Shown one piece after another: positions 30,736-40,039 of a stretch of 64,000 nt of DNA. Position 1 is the first letter of the stretch; the number at the start of each line of letters is the position of its first letter. The DNA is taken from positions 186,001 to 250,000 of the forward strand of contig CAXXHM010000001.1 of assembly GCA_963664655.2 (NCBI GenBank). The letters run 5' to 3'. The notes beneath the pieces were generated by a model. It saw only the letters and a list, made by a program, of their open reading frames with translations, ran no database searches and was not told the DNA's origin. Position numbers and translations under genes: made by a program. Source of the stretch: Desulfospira sp963664655. Its GTDB lineage: Bacteria; Desulfobacterota; Desulfobacteria; Desulfobacterales; Desulfobacteraceae.

Positions 30736-32004
30736 TCAATCGGAGGTTGCGCAAAGCACTCTGTCATTAGAGCGCACCACACAATAGATCATGGCAATCA
30801 GTACCCATACCAATGTCGAAACCCTATTCAGCATCATCACGGCTCCTCCAAGACTTCCTCCTACAAACAAAACTACCAATAAGCACAATAACCATCGCTC
30901 TCTCATGTCGGACTTAATAAAGCACCCGCCTTTACATGCAAGCATACACAACAGTCCACAATATAACACCAGGCCAACCAAACCACCCTCAGCCACGTAT
31001 AGTAGGTATCCATTATCCGGAGTTGTCAAATACGCTAGGCCATGTCCCCATAACGGCGATTCCGACATTATTTTCTTTCCGATTTGGACATATGCGCTTC
31101 CTTCACTGGTAAAACGACCGGAAGTCAGCAGGTACAACGTATCACCACCATCAAAAATATCTACAAATCTCATTAAATAACCGAGGCCAATCCATTGATT
31201 GGTAACAAAAATCAACACAGGCAATGCACATATAAATAAAAAGGCTATTTTTAAGTTAAAAAAAATTCTAAACCTGCCCGACAAAATAACGAACCAGACT
31301 AACACTGGAAGGCCTCCAAAAATAAACAACTTAGATATACTTAGGCCCCCTCCAATAATAACCAATCCGGCAAGCACATAATCTTTGACAGTCACCTGCT
31401 GTTTAGCATCAACAATATACAACCAAACAAAAATTCCAATACTATAAACCATACCGGCCTCAGATGGCTGGTTAAAAATCCCCAACAATCTTTGCCCCCA
31501 GACTGAAGTCCATACGCCATCAGGCGGCAAGAAAAAAGAGAGAAACCATCTCAAATCAAATATTATTTGACCTAACGCAACGATGGCATTCAGCGCTATC
31601 AAGATTAAAACTACTTCGCATAGCTTGATGAAGTCACCTCTACAAAAATTATATTTTGTACAATAGTGGGACACCAGAATCAGTATCACTGGCCCCTGCA
31701 GATAACTTTCGCCATGAGAAATTACCTTTGATAGGTGAGCAAATGAGGCATCCGGATTTATCCAAAAGTTCAGAGTGGTTGCCCATACAGTCCACAATAA
31801 CATTGCTACGGACACCACAATCAAATCTAAATGCTGACGATACACGGAGAGAGGCTTTTGCAGAACAACTGCGCCTGTGAACAACGCCAGTATCAGTGGA
31901 TACATGCATAACTGATCAAAACGAATGTTAAATTGAGTAATAACAACAGGGGAGAACGCACCCAAAATCAACAACGTGGGAATATTTAATTTTGGAATTA
32001 ACAT
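30736..32004 (-). CDS. O-antigen ligase/polymerase (Wzy)-like membrane protein
   Basis: 422 aa, about eleven hydrophobic segments and a large periplasmic loop followed by the ligase/polymerase signature GHGLAYLTTPDNGYLLYVAEGG (residues ~325-346; conserved H and N-x-L). This is the second protein of the type in the locus (the other is at 62535-63746). With Wzx and Wzz also present, a Wzx/Wzy-dependent assembly is likely, and one of the two may be the polymerase. Confidence 0.78.
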   Translation of the reverse strand: MLIPKLNIPTLLILGAFSPVVITQFNIRFDQLCMYPLILALFTGAVVLQKPLSVYRQHLDLIVVSVAMLLWTVWATTLNFWINPDASFAHLSKVISHGESYLQGPVILILVSHYCTKYNFCRGDFIKLCEVVLILIALNAIVALGQIIFDLRWFLSFFLPPDGVWTSVWGQRLLGIFNQPSEAGMVYSIGIFVWLYIVDAKQQVTVKDYVLAGLVIIGGGLSISKLFIFGGLPVLVWFVILSGRFRIFFNLKIAFLFICALPVLIFVTNQWIGLGYLMRFVDIFDGGDTLYLLTSGRFTSEGSAYVQIGKKIMSESPLWGHGLAYLTTPDNGYLLYVAEGGLVGLVLYCGLLCMLACKGGCFIKSDMRERWLLCLLVVLFVGGSLGGAVMMLNRVSTLVWVLIAMIYCVVRSNDRVLCATSD

Positions 32005-32016
32005 TTAATGTCCATT

Positions 32017-32871
32017 TCAGGGAACCCAGCGGTAATGACGTTGAAAAACTCTGGAAATCAAATACCTAAAATCAAACAAGATATGATACACAAATCGCGA
32101 TACTCGACAAGCGAATGCTGCAATAATCTTTACGGGCACTGCTACTTCAGGCAGTGCATTCAGGACATTTTTATGCTCCATGCGTCTTACGCGATCCAAA
32201 GTACTTGTTTTGGAGTCTTCATGCACCCTGAACTGCACCAGTGTTTTATGAATGAATTTGAAACGAGCTCTATTCCGGACAAAGCCGTTAATTAAATCCG
32301 TATCCATTATAAATTGGAAAGAGTCATCAACGCCTCCGGCTTTTACATATGCTGATTTAGTCCAGAATGCTGCCGGTTGATATATTCCAAATCCACCATA
32401 GAGCATGCCGATATCTGCAATTCTTGGAATATATGGAGCCACTCTTCTGGCTCCAATATAGTTGCCATTTCCATCAATTAAATCCATATTTCCATAGACG
32501 ACATCCGCACCACTCAGAAACAGAGGAAGCATTGATTCAATAGCATCAGAGGCATAAACATCATCTGCATTTATCCAAGCCAGAATACTACCATGGCATT
32601 TAGCAAATCCTTTTTTTAGCGCATCAGCTTGCCCATTATCTGATTCACTGACAAATACATCAATTCTGTCTTTATATTTATCTATGATTTCCAATGTTCC
32701 ATCAGTCGATCCGCCATCAAAAACCAAATATTCAATGTTTGAATATGTTTGACCGAGAACGCTTAATATTGTTTTCTCAATATACTTACTGCTATTATAG
32801 CAAGGAGTTACAATGGAGACTAATGGAAACGATCTTGCCATCTCAGGATCATTTACGACATCAATACTCAT
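32017..32871 (-). CDS. GT2-family glycosyltransferase
   Basis: 284-aa GT-A enzyme with VSIVTPCYNSSKYIEKT, EYLVFDGGSTDGTLEI, the DxD-type LAWINADDVY and a QPAAFWTK region, typical of WcaA-like O-antigen glycosyltransferases. It overlaps the methyltransferase gene by 4 bases (ATGA). Confidence 0.87.
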   Translation of the reverse strand: MSIDVVNDPEMARSFPLVSIVTPCYNSSKYIEKTILSVLGQTYSNIEYLVFDGGSTDGTLEIIDKYKDRIDVFVSESDNGQADALKKGFAKCHGSILAWINADDVYASDAIESMLPLFLSGADVVYGNMDLIDGNGNYIGARRVAPYIPRIADIGMLYGGFGIYQPAAFWTKSAYVKAGGVDDSFQFIMDTDLINGFVRNRARFKFIHKTLVQFRVHEDSKTSTLDRVRRMEHKNVLNALPEVAVPVKIIAAFACRVSRFVYHILFDFRYLISRVFQRHYRWVP

Positions 32872-33953
32872 TTTTTCTCCAGCACAATCATAGGATATGC
32901 TCCGTAATGACCAAAAAGCTCAGGAAATGAATTTTCAATATTATAAAGCCAGTCCAAAAAAAAACGTCCTGCGCAAAACCTATGAATGTATGCCTTTAGA
33001 AAGGTAACACTTACACCACGCCAAACAAAAACTCTATTTGCTATCTTCAGGTCTTTTAACTTATTTACCAGCCAGCGGTAATTAAACGGTTCAAAATATA
33101 ACATTGATTGATCTTTACGAACCCCGGTTGCAGTCAGTGCGATCTTCAGCAGTTTAACCGGGGAAAGGGCTATTTTCATAAATAGTGAGTGGCTTCCCCA
33201 TGAATAAACAACCACCCCTGTCCTTCCCGGTTTAATTGTGCGATAAAGCTCTTTAAAGGCGGTCAACTGCTCTTCGGAAGGAACATGATAAATAGTATGC
33301 AGGGAAATTACAGCATCCATGACATTATCAACAAAAGGCAAATTTGTAATGTCCGCCAGGATATAAACGCCCTTGTCCCCAATTTTCCGACGAGCTGCCT
33401 GCAATGCCTCAATTGAGAAATCAACACACACTCTATATGAATAATCTGCCGAATATTCCAGATACTCAGGGTATTGTATGGGTCCAGAAGCTGCATCCAG
33501 AATATATTCTCCCGAATCAGCTATGACTTTTTTTAGACGCAAATGACACTTATGAATATACTCTGAAGCAACCGGCCTCAAATCTTCAAATTCATCTGCA
33601 TCAACAAATTGATCAACACCCGAATTCTTCCAACCAACTTCATTATAAAACTGTTGCACAGACTTCTTCGTACCGTCAAGATCCGGACTGATTTCTACCT
33701 GCCACTCAATTTCCGACAGAGCAATCGCATATGAGGACAAAAGCTTTATTATTCCGTTTTCAATTTCATAGAGATAGTCACCGGAACCGGTAATGTATCC
33801 CCCGGAAAGCGGCCTGGAGACCGCAGTTCCATTGAGGTAAAACAAATTTTGCTTTTCTATTGCATTATTAACCCGTAAAAGGGTCTTTGAATCTACAAAT
33901 AGCAATGGTTGCCCTGAAACAGGGCATTGCAAAATCTTTTCATGCTTTTTCAA
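32868..33953 (-). CDS. Class I SAM-dependent methyltransferase
   Basis: Likely methylates a sugar of the glycan. The N-terminal part has CPVSGQPLLF, a Trm112-like segment. The SAM domain has ILDAASGPIQY (motif I, degenerate GxG), acidic end VCVDFS, and MDAVISLHTIYHVPS (motif IV region). I chose TTG 33953 because GAGG lies 8 bases upstream and it clears the preceding gene by 16 bases; the ATG at 34031 would overlap the GT4 gene by 62 bases. Confidence 0.75.
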   Translation of the reverse strand: MKKHEKILQCPVSGQPLLFVDSKTLLRVNNAIEKQNLFYLNGTAVSRPLSGGYITGSGDYLYEIENGIIKLLSSYAIALSEIEWQVEISPDLDGTKKSVQQFYNEVGWKNSGVDQFVDADEFEDLRPVASEYIHKCHLRLKKVIADSGEYILDAASGPIQYPEYLEYSADYSYRVCVDFSIEALQAARRKIGDKGVYILADITNLPFVDNVMDAVISLHTIYHVPSEEQLTAFKELYRTIKPGRTGVVVYSWGSHSLFMKIALSPVKLLKIALTATGVRKDQSMLYFEPFNYRWLVNKLKDLKIANRVFVWRGVSVTFLKAYIHRFCAGRFFLDWLYNIENSFPELFGHYGAYPMIVLEKK

Positions 33954-33969
33954 TGACTCAACCTCAATT

Positions 33970-35064
33970 TTATAATAATGATATATATATCTCTCTTGTT
34001 TTAGAAGCACACTTATCCCACGAAAACTCATTTAAGCGGTCATGTCCGGCAGTTACCAATTCAAGACGACGATCTTTAGAAAACACAACCCTTTCGATTG
34101 AGTCCGATATTGCATCAATATCGAACGGGTCAAAAATCTGTGCCGCATTACCGACTACTTCCGGAATAGAACCACTATTACTACAAATCACGGGACAGTC
34201 CAAGGACATGGCCTCCAGAGATGGAATTCCGAATCCCTCATAGAAAGATGGCAATACAAATGCTGCGGCATTCCTATAAGCACTAGCCAACAAACTGTCA
34301 TCGCCGCTTATCTGTAATATATTCTGATCTGACAAGCCACAAGCATCTATCAGAGATTTCTCAAAGCAAGTAAACGTGCCACCGCCAAAACAAATCAATT
34401 GCAGATTCTTGAAAAGTTTATCATCCGAACTGAATGCATGCAGGAGACCTTCAAAATTTTTATAAATTTCCCGACTACCAACATATAATATATATGGTCG
34501 TCTCAGATAGTCGGGAGTTACTATTGGTTTATGCAATTGAGAAAAACCGTGGTGCACCACAAACACCTTTTCCGGATCAACATCAATAAATCTTAATAGA
34601 TCACTTCGTGTATTTTCCGAAACACAGATGACTGCGTCAGACCTGTCAACAGCCCGCCTTTTCTCCTCAATGAACTTATGTGCATTAGGCAGATCATTTC
34701 TATATAACTCATGAATCATATCATGAATTGTTGTAACCACACGTGCACGCTTAGAATGAGCCCTTTGCTTGAAATAAAAAGTCTCATGTACGATTGAATA
34801 ATCATAAATTTTTTCGTGCAGGATGTCTGCTGTATTATTTAAGGCCTGACGCAACCTGAAAGTGTAGGGCCAGTTCGGGAGCCTGAACCCGGTAACCCCC
34901 ACATCCGGCTTATTTAAATACTCATTAACAAAAATCGGAGAATAAATATGCGCGCAGCAATCATCATAATTATTTATGTAATTAAATAATTCACAAAAAT
35001 ACCTTGAAATACCACCATATTGCTGGGCAGAAAAAATCTGGTAATCATACAGCACAGAAATCAT
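33970..35064 (-). CDS. GT4-family glycosyltransferase
   Basis: 364-aa GT-B enzyme with an N-terminal QYGGISRYFCEL sugar loop and C-terminal YILYVGSREIYKNF and FVLPSFYEGFGIPSLEAMSL (E-x7-E motif), like WbpY/mannosyltransferases. A 4-base overlap links it to the pyruvyl transferase. Confidence 0.9.
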   Translation of the reverse strand: MISVLYDYQIFSAQQYGGISRYFCELFNYINNYDDCCAHIYSPIFVNEYLNKPDVGVTGFRLPNWPYTFRLRQALNNTADILHEKIYDYSIVHETFYFKQRAHSKRARVVTTIHDMIHELYRNDLPNAHKFIEEKRRAVDRSDAVICVSENTRSDLLRFIDVDPEKVFVVHHGFSQLHKPIVTPDYLRRPYILYVGSREIYKNFEGLLHAFSSDDKLFKNLQLICFGGGTFTCFEKSLIDACGLSDQNILQISGDDSLLASAYRNAAAFVLPSFYEGFGIPSLEAMSLDCPVICSNSGSIPEVVGNAAQIFDPFDIDAISDSIERVVFSKDRRLELVTAGHDRLNEFSWDKCASKTREIYISLL

Positions 35065-36116
35065 GAGCCAGCAATGCTTTCAATTGAACTTTTTAGATAC
35101 CCTAATGAAATCTCTTTCTCACATCTTATTCTATTCCAGATAGCCTCGTAGTTAATGTCATTTGTCAATATCTGATCAAGCTTATCTTTTTCATAAACCT
35201 GTGTATTTAAATTCAAGTTATCCAACATAGGGTTAAATTTATTCGCACGGTAAGAAGACTTGAACAACGCAAACTGCTTTCCATACTTCACGGAAAAGAT
35301 GGTTCCATGAAACATGCTTGTTACGACAAAAGATGCGGCCTTTACATAGCCCAACCATTCAAATGGATCAACAGCCACAATGTTTACATCACACCATGGA
35401 TTGTAGTATCCTATAGATACCAGCAATTTGCCAACCCTGCCGGAAAAGGCTTTAATCTCCGTAATTTCATTTTCACTCAAGCCGGTAGAATAAACCAGTA
35501 CAAAATTTCGCAACTCAGGTAGCGCCTCCTCTCCGTCAAAGTCATGAAGGAACGCCGGATCAAGAACCACAGGCACATCTTTACCGATGTTACGTCTTAC
35601 CAGCATTTGAGAGTTATAGTCCCGTACTGATATCTTGGCAAATGAGTCAAGGCCTTTTTTTATATCTTCCGAGAATGTGACGTCAGCATCGGTTGAACCT
35701 GAGCTAGGAGCATAGGCGACACATTTACGGCCCTCCAAACCAACTCCAAAATAGAGTGGATCATATCCAAATAGACAGTTTTCGAGGCTCCAGACCTCAT
35801 CACTTCCAACAACTATAGCGTCTATATCGATTTTCTTGAGCAAACTACGATGAAATGAAAACGAGGTCATATCCATAAGCTTATGGCTTTTCGAAAACTT
35901 GTACATTTTTAAAACATTTTCATACAGTCGATACGGCCGCTTAGTGTACAAAAAATTTTTATACTCATTAAACCAATGTGTAAAATTTTTATAGTTAATA
36001 ACTTTGGGTATATAACCTATCGATTCTATAGACTGGTACAACGCATATGTTTGTAGATAGGCGCCATGGTTAATTCCGTCATGAAATGTTAAGATACCGG
36101 CAACTTTACCACTCAT
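35061..36116 (-). CDS. Polysaccharide pyruvyl transferase family protein
   Basis: 351-aa member of the CsaB/WcaK-type family, which uses phosphoenolpyruvate to put ketal pyruvate on glycans. Seen are the N-terminal ILTFHDGINHGAYLQTYAL, IDAIVVGSDEVWS, DPAFLH and the C-terminal ASFVVTSMFHGTIFSVKYG, the family signature with a conserved S-x-x-H-G. It is coupled by 4-base overlaps to both neighbours, a MurB-like reductase upstream and a GT4 downstream. Confidence 0.87.
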   Translation of the reverse strand: MSGKVAGILTFHDGINHGAYLQTYALYQSIESIGYIPKVINYKNFTHWFNEYKNFLYTKRPYRLYENVLKMYKFSKSHKLMDMTSFSFHRSLLKKIDIDAIVVGSDEVWSLENCLFGYDPLYFGVGLEGRKCVAYAPSSGSTDADVTFSEDIKKGLDSFAKISVRDYNSQMLVRRNIGKDVPVVLDPAFLHDFDGEEALPELRNFVLVYSTGLSENEITEIKAFSGRVGKLLVSIGYYNPWCDVNIVAVDPFEWLGYVKAASFVVTSMFHGTIFSVKYGKQFALFKSSYRANKFNPMLDNLNLNTQVYEKDKLDQILTNDINYEAIWNRIRCEKEISLGYLKSSIESIAGS

Positions 36117-37126
36117 AAGAACTCTCTTTCCCCAACAATTTCAATTTCGAGATCCAGCTTACCTTTGGTTAACTGTTTTATGAAATCGATATAATCAAGA
36201 ACTGCATCCAGACCACTTTCACGGTTATTAATCACAGTATTCAACGTCTTATCAGAAAAAGGGGACTTTTTATAAGAAAAACCAAAGTACTTACATGTAA
36301 CAAAATTCAACACACGATTATTGTTTATCTTAAAGAACTTATACATATATCGGTTATATACAATTTTCCTTGTCAATTTAAGAATAATACCATAGCCATA
36401 ATGGTAGCAGGCAATTTCTCTATAAATGTCATCTGTAGCGAATGTACTTCCCAAATTAGGATAACCGCTTTCCAGATATCTACTCCGAAAAGATGTAAAA
36501 TGAGCTATTCTATCATTTATATCACACAAATCTTTGCGTTCCCCGATAGAAAACCTTGCTCCAACGATAATACCCAATTTCTGAGAATGAAAAATCGAAT
36601 GCCGGTAGGCGAACTGCAAATCACTTTTATTAAGTCTCAAAATATCGCCATCAGGTAATAAAACATCAACATGGACCAACATATCAGATGTTTCATATCC
36701 AAAGGCTCCGGCGTTCATATAAACCGCGCCGCCAATTGTACCGGGAATACCAATTAGACCTTCAAATCCACTATACCCCAGATGCGACATTTTTCGTGCA
36801 AAAGTGGTCAGGGCGCATCCGGCCTCTACATCCACCATTGAATCATCAAGCTGAATATCAATGTTCTTCATCCTTTTAAGCGAAATGAAGACCTGAAAGT
36901 TATGATCATTTAAAAAAAGACAATTTGTCGTCCCGCCAGCAATAAAATATTTATAATTAAAGCGGGTCAAGTAAACAATTACAGTTTGAATCTGCTCAAT
37001 ACTCTCAGGATATATCCAAATCGGTACAACCCCACCCGTTTTAAAATAGGAGGCTTTCTTTAAATCAACATCCGTTTTAAGAGGCACCCTGACGGAATTT
37101 AAAAACGACTGTAGCGGTTCAATCAT
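36113..37126 (-). CDS. MurB-like FAD-dependent enolpyruvyl reductase in the glycan locus
   Basis: 337-aa homologue of UDP-N-acetylenolpyruvoylglucosamine reductase. Motifs are SYFKTGG, GGTTNCLFLND (FAD phosphate binding), GIPGTIGGAVYMNAGAFG, YRHSIFH, NLGSTF (position of the catalytic Ser that protonates the enolpyruvyl group) and C-terminal LEIEIVGE (catalytic Glu region). MurB normally makes UDP-MurNAc for peptidoglycan. This copy is divergent between the NLGSTF and Glu motifs and lies in a polysaccharide operon with no mur genes, coupled to a pyruvyl transferase, so a role in making a lactyl-ether sugar is possible. Confidence 0.82.
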   Translation of the reverse strand: MIEPLQSFLNSVRVPLKTDVDLKKASYFKTGGVVPIWIYPESIEQIQTVIVYLTRFNYKYFIAGGTTNCLFLNDHNFQVFISLKRMKNIDIQLDDSMVDVEAGCALTTFARKMSHLGYSGFEGLIGIPGTIGGAVYMNAGAFGYETSDMLVHVDVLLPDGDILRLNKSDLQFAYRHSIFHSQKLGIIVGARFSIGERKDLCDINDRIAHFTSFRSRYLESGYPNLGSTFATDDIYREIACYHYGYGIILKLTRKIVYNRYMYKFFKINNNRVLNFVTCKYFGFSYKKSPFSDKTLNTVINNRESGLDAVLDYIDFIKQLTKGKLDLEIEIVGEREFL

Positions 37127-37143
37127 GATCCTCCTGGTTAATT

Positions 37144-37740
37144 TTACTTTTCAAGGCATTTAATCACAGCAGCAGGATTCCCGGCGACTACCGAATAAGG
37201 TGGAACATCTTTAGTAACCACAGCCCCGGCAGCAACAACAGAATCATGGCCGATAGTAACACCTTTCAAAATCAAGGCTCTTGCGCCTATCCAGACATTA
37301 TCCTCAACTATGATAGATTTCTTGTTAACCACTGACCATCGTTTAGGCCGCCCGCCCAGAACATCGCCAAGATCATGCATCCGCTCACTGCTCTTCAAAG
37401 AATGGGAATCATGATCCATAAAGATACAATCATATGAAATGATGACGTTGTTGCCAATAGTGATACCGGTTGAAATCATCATTTGAGAATTATTCACAGA
37501 GGAGTTATTTCCCACAGATAACGCCGCACCGTCCATCTCAAAATATACGACCCCTCTTAGCAGAGATCTATCCCCCATGACTAAAGAGCAGCCCCGCAAA
37601 TTGACATGACCGTCACCTGCAGCAACTATCGAAGACAAAACCATGGCGTCTTCACCGAGTTCACATTGACCCAATAGGCTCAGTGACTTTTGAACACGCA
37701 CCTTGGATAACTTCTTCCTAAATATGGAGAGGATATTCAT
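37144..37740 (-). CDS. Hexapeptide-repeat O-acetyltransferase (WbbJ-like)
   Basis: 198 aa with left-handed beta-helix repeats and the typical MDHDSHS motif for acetyl-CoA/His catalysis, ending in SVVAAGAVVTKDVPPYSVVA. Before the IS insertion its ATG was about 17 bases downstream of the stop of the 581-aa capsule gene now at 44488-46233, so the two were consecutive operon genes. The IS4 element now lies 45 bases upstream of its start and may cut it off from the operon promoter. Confidence 0.87.
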   Translation of the reverse strand: MNILSIFRKKLSKVRVQKSLSLLGQCELGEDAMVLSSIVAAGDGHVNLRGCSLVMGDRSLLRGVVYFEMDGAALSVGNNSSVNNSQMMISTGITIGNNVIISYDCIFMDHDSHSLKSSERMHDLGDVLGGRPKRWSVVNKKSIIVEDNVWIGARALILKGVTIGHDSVVAAGAVVTKDVPPYSVVAGNPAAVIKCLEK

Positions 37741-37775
37741 AAAATAAGTTTGCTCATTTTTTATCGCTGCACATC

Positions 37776-37785
37776 AGGTTATCTT
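37776..37785. repeat. Target-site duplication of the IS4 element, left copy
   Basis: AGGTTATCTT, identical to 44525-44534. The 10-bp length fits IS4-family insertion. Confidence 0.92.
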
Positions 37786-37900
37786 CAATGCCGTTTCCTT
37801 AAGATTTGCAGTGTAATTTTTCTTTTAAATTTCAGCGTGTTGTGTTATATTTGAGCATTAAATAAGGCTTTATATTTATCCCTCAAAAAAAGGAGAAAAA

Positions 37901-39171
37901 ATGAAAAATTTTAACAATGTTGGCACGAATCATGATTTTCAACTAATGTGCCACAACTGATCCAATCTCTAAAAAATCTTATCTGCTCTAATGATTTTCG
38001 TGATCAAAACAAAAAGAATGAAAACGATTTTAAAAGGAATCGTCTGTTACCCTTTCAAAGGCTCATTTTTTTTCTTTTGAACATGAACAATAGCTCATAT
38101 CAGGCTGAACTGGATAATTTCTATAAGGCGCTTTTTCATCATGAGGTTGCTAACCGTTTTATTTATAAGGGGAATTTGAGTAAAGCCCGGGCTAAGTTAA
38201 AATATGATGCTTTTGTCGATCTCAATGACCATATGATTAATTTCTTTTATCAAAATTTCGATTTTCAGACGTGGCATGGATTTAATTTATTGGCTATTGA
38301 CGGCAGTACAGCCAGAGTGCCTGATGAAAAACAAATCATCAACCACTTTGGTGTATGGCATTCTAAAAAAGGGGAGAAACCCTGCCCAAAAGCGCGAGTG
38401 TCCCAGCTATTTGACGTTTTAAACAAAATCACTATTGACGCAATTATCTCTCCTAAAAATGAAGGTGAGATTGAATTGGCTGCTTTTCATTGCCTGAAAT
38501 TGGAAAAAAGAGATTTGATTCTGCTGGACAGGGGCTATCCTGCTTATTGGCTATTTAAACTCATTCTGGCCCAAGGAGCCCAATTTTGTGCGCGTATTTC
38601 CTACAAAAAATGGAAAGTTGTTAAACAATTTTATGAATCAGGGAAACCCGAAAAAATTGTAAAACTGCCTGCATCAGCGCTATCAAAGAAAAAATGCAGG
38701 GAACTGGAATATGACGTTCATCCGCTTGAAGCACGTTTAATCCGAGTTGAGCTGGATTCTGGTGAAACCGAAATTCTTGTAACCTCACTGACGGATATGG
38801 ATGCTTTTCCAAAAGAACTTTTTGCCGACCTGTATCATTTAAGATGGCCCATTGAAGAGGACTACAAAACGGCAAAATATAGAGTCCAAATTGAAAATTT
38901 TTCTGGGAAAACGATTCATTCGGTTTATCAGGATTTCCATGCAAAAATGTTTTCCAAAAATTTAACCGCTGTAATTGCAACCACAACCCGCGATGACATT
39001 ATAAAAAAGTCAGAACCACTGAAATATATGCACCAGATTAATTTTGCCCAGGCACTGTCCCTGATGAAAGACACAATTGTTTTGCTATTCGAACGCCCCA
39101 AAGACATAGTTGCTGGATATGTAGAGTCTCTCAGGGATATATTCATAAAGACAACGGTGTACCTTCGGTAA
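37901..39171 (+). pseudogene. IS4-family transposase, 5' part (frameshifted, interrupted by IS66)
   Basis: A strong AAAGGAG precedes ATG 37901, but that frame stops after 19 codons at 37958. The main frame runs from GTG 37948. Inserting one G near 37946 would join them as ...QLSVPQLIQ..., so a one-base deletion is likely. DDE residues are visible (AIDGST, LLDRGYPAYW, LRWPIEEDYKTAK with the catalytic Glu). After codon ...IFIKTT the IS66 element begins, so the frame ends artificially at 39171. The genuine C-terminus is at 44419-44505. Confidence 0.88.
39149..39156. repeat. Target-site duplication of the IS66 element, left copy
   Basis: AGACAACG, identical to 44411-44418; 8 bp is the standard IS66 duplication. 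Confidence 0.92.
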
Positions 39172-39241
39172 ACGTGCATGAAATAATCATATTTGGGTGA
39201 TACCATCGGTTCCGGCATAAACTTTTAGAAGGAAGGAGCCG

Positions 39242-39658
39242 ATGAACAAACAATCTCTGACATCCGAACAATCAGCCGCGCTGGGAAAAGCCCAGCAACT
39301 TTTTGCAAATTGGAGAACGAACAAAACTGGTCGCCCCCGAATCCCGGATAATCTATGGCAGGCCGCAACGGATCTTTACCACACCAGGGGAATGACCATA
39401 AACAAGATCGCTCGATGTTTACGGCTGAATTATACGGCACTCAAAAAAAGAACTTTTGACATGCATCCTGCGGCAATTAATCCGTCTGCCAATGAGGACT
39501 CTACCATGTTTATTGAAGTGGCGTCCCTGCCTGAGTATTCTGACTGTGTCATAGAAATGGAAAATCAAACCGGCGTAAAGATGCGTATGTGTTTTAAAGG
39601 TCGGGCAGATCCAGCAGTAGTCAATCTTGGCAAGTATTTACTGGGGGGTGCCCCATGA
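39242..39658 (+). CDS. tnpA: IS66 accessory protein TnpA
   Basis: 138 aa. The N-terminal helix-turn-helix region GMTINKIARCLRLNYTALKK and C-terminal MRMCFKGRADPAVVNLGKYL match the IS66 OrfA type. AAGGAAGGAG precedes the ATG. It overlaps tnpB by 4 bases (ATGA). Probably still translatable, but useless without an intact tnpC. Confidence 0.82.
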   Translation: MNKQSLTSEQSAALGKAQQLFANWRTNKTGRPRIPDNLWQAATDLYHTRGMTINKIARCLRLNYTALKKRTFDMHPAAINPSANEDSTMFIEVASLPEYSDCVIEMENQTGVKMRMCFKGRADPAVVNLGKYLLGGAP

Positions 39659-40011
39659 TTCAGGTGACACCCCATATGCGGATACTGCTGGCTGCGGAGC
39701 CTGTAGATTTTAGAAAAGGTATTGACGGTTTGGCCGGCCTATGCCGGAAGATCCTGCAAGCTGACCCATTTTCAGGATATCTGTTCGTATTTATCAACCG
39801 GAGACGCACTGCTGTCAAAATTCTATGTTATGACAGTCAGGGATTCTGGCTTTGCCAAAAACGATTGTCCAAGGGCCGGTTTAATTGGTGGCCCAAAAGG
39901 GAGAGCTCCGCGGGCCGGTTTCTTCAAGCCCATGAACTCCAGATGCTGCTTTGGAATGGCGACCCGTTTCATACCCGGGCCGCACCTGTATGGCGAAGAC
40001 TGTCCGCATAA
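39655..40011 (+). CDS. tnpB: IS66 accessory protein TnpB
   Basis: 118 aa with the invariant IS66 OrfB pattern AAEPVDFRKGIDGLAGL, GYLFVFINRRRTAVKIL and RLSKGRFNWW. Length is normal. It is the last intact IS66 gene. About 20 bases later the sequence stops resembling IS66. Confidence 0.9.
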   Translation: MIQVTPHMRILLAAEPVDFRKGIDGLAGLCRKILQADPFSGYLFVFINRRRTAVKILCYDSQGFWLCQKRLSKGRFNWWPKRESSAGRFLQAHELQMLLWNGDPFHTRAAPVWRRLSA

Positions 40012-40039
40012 TTTTTTGAGTTGATTTCATTTTTTCTGA

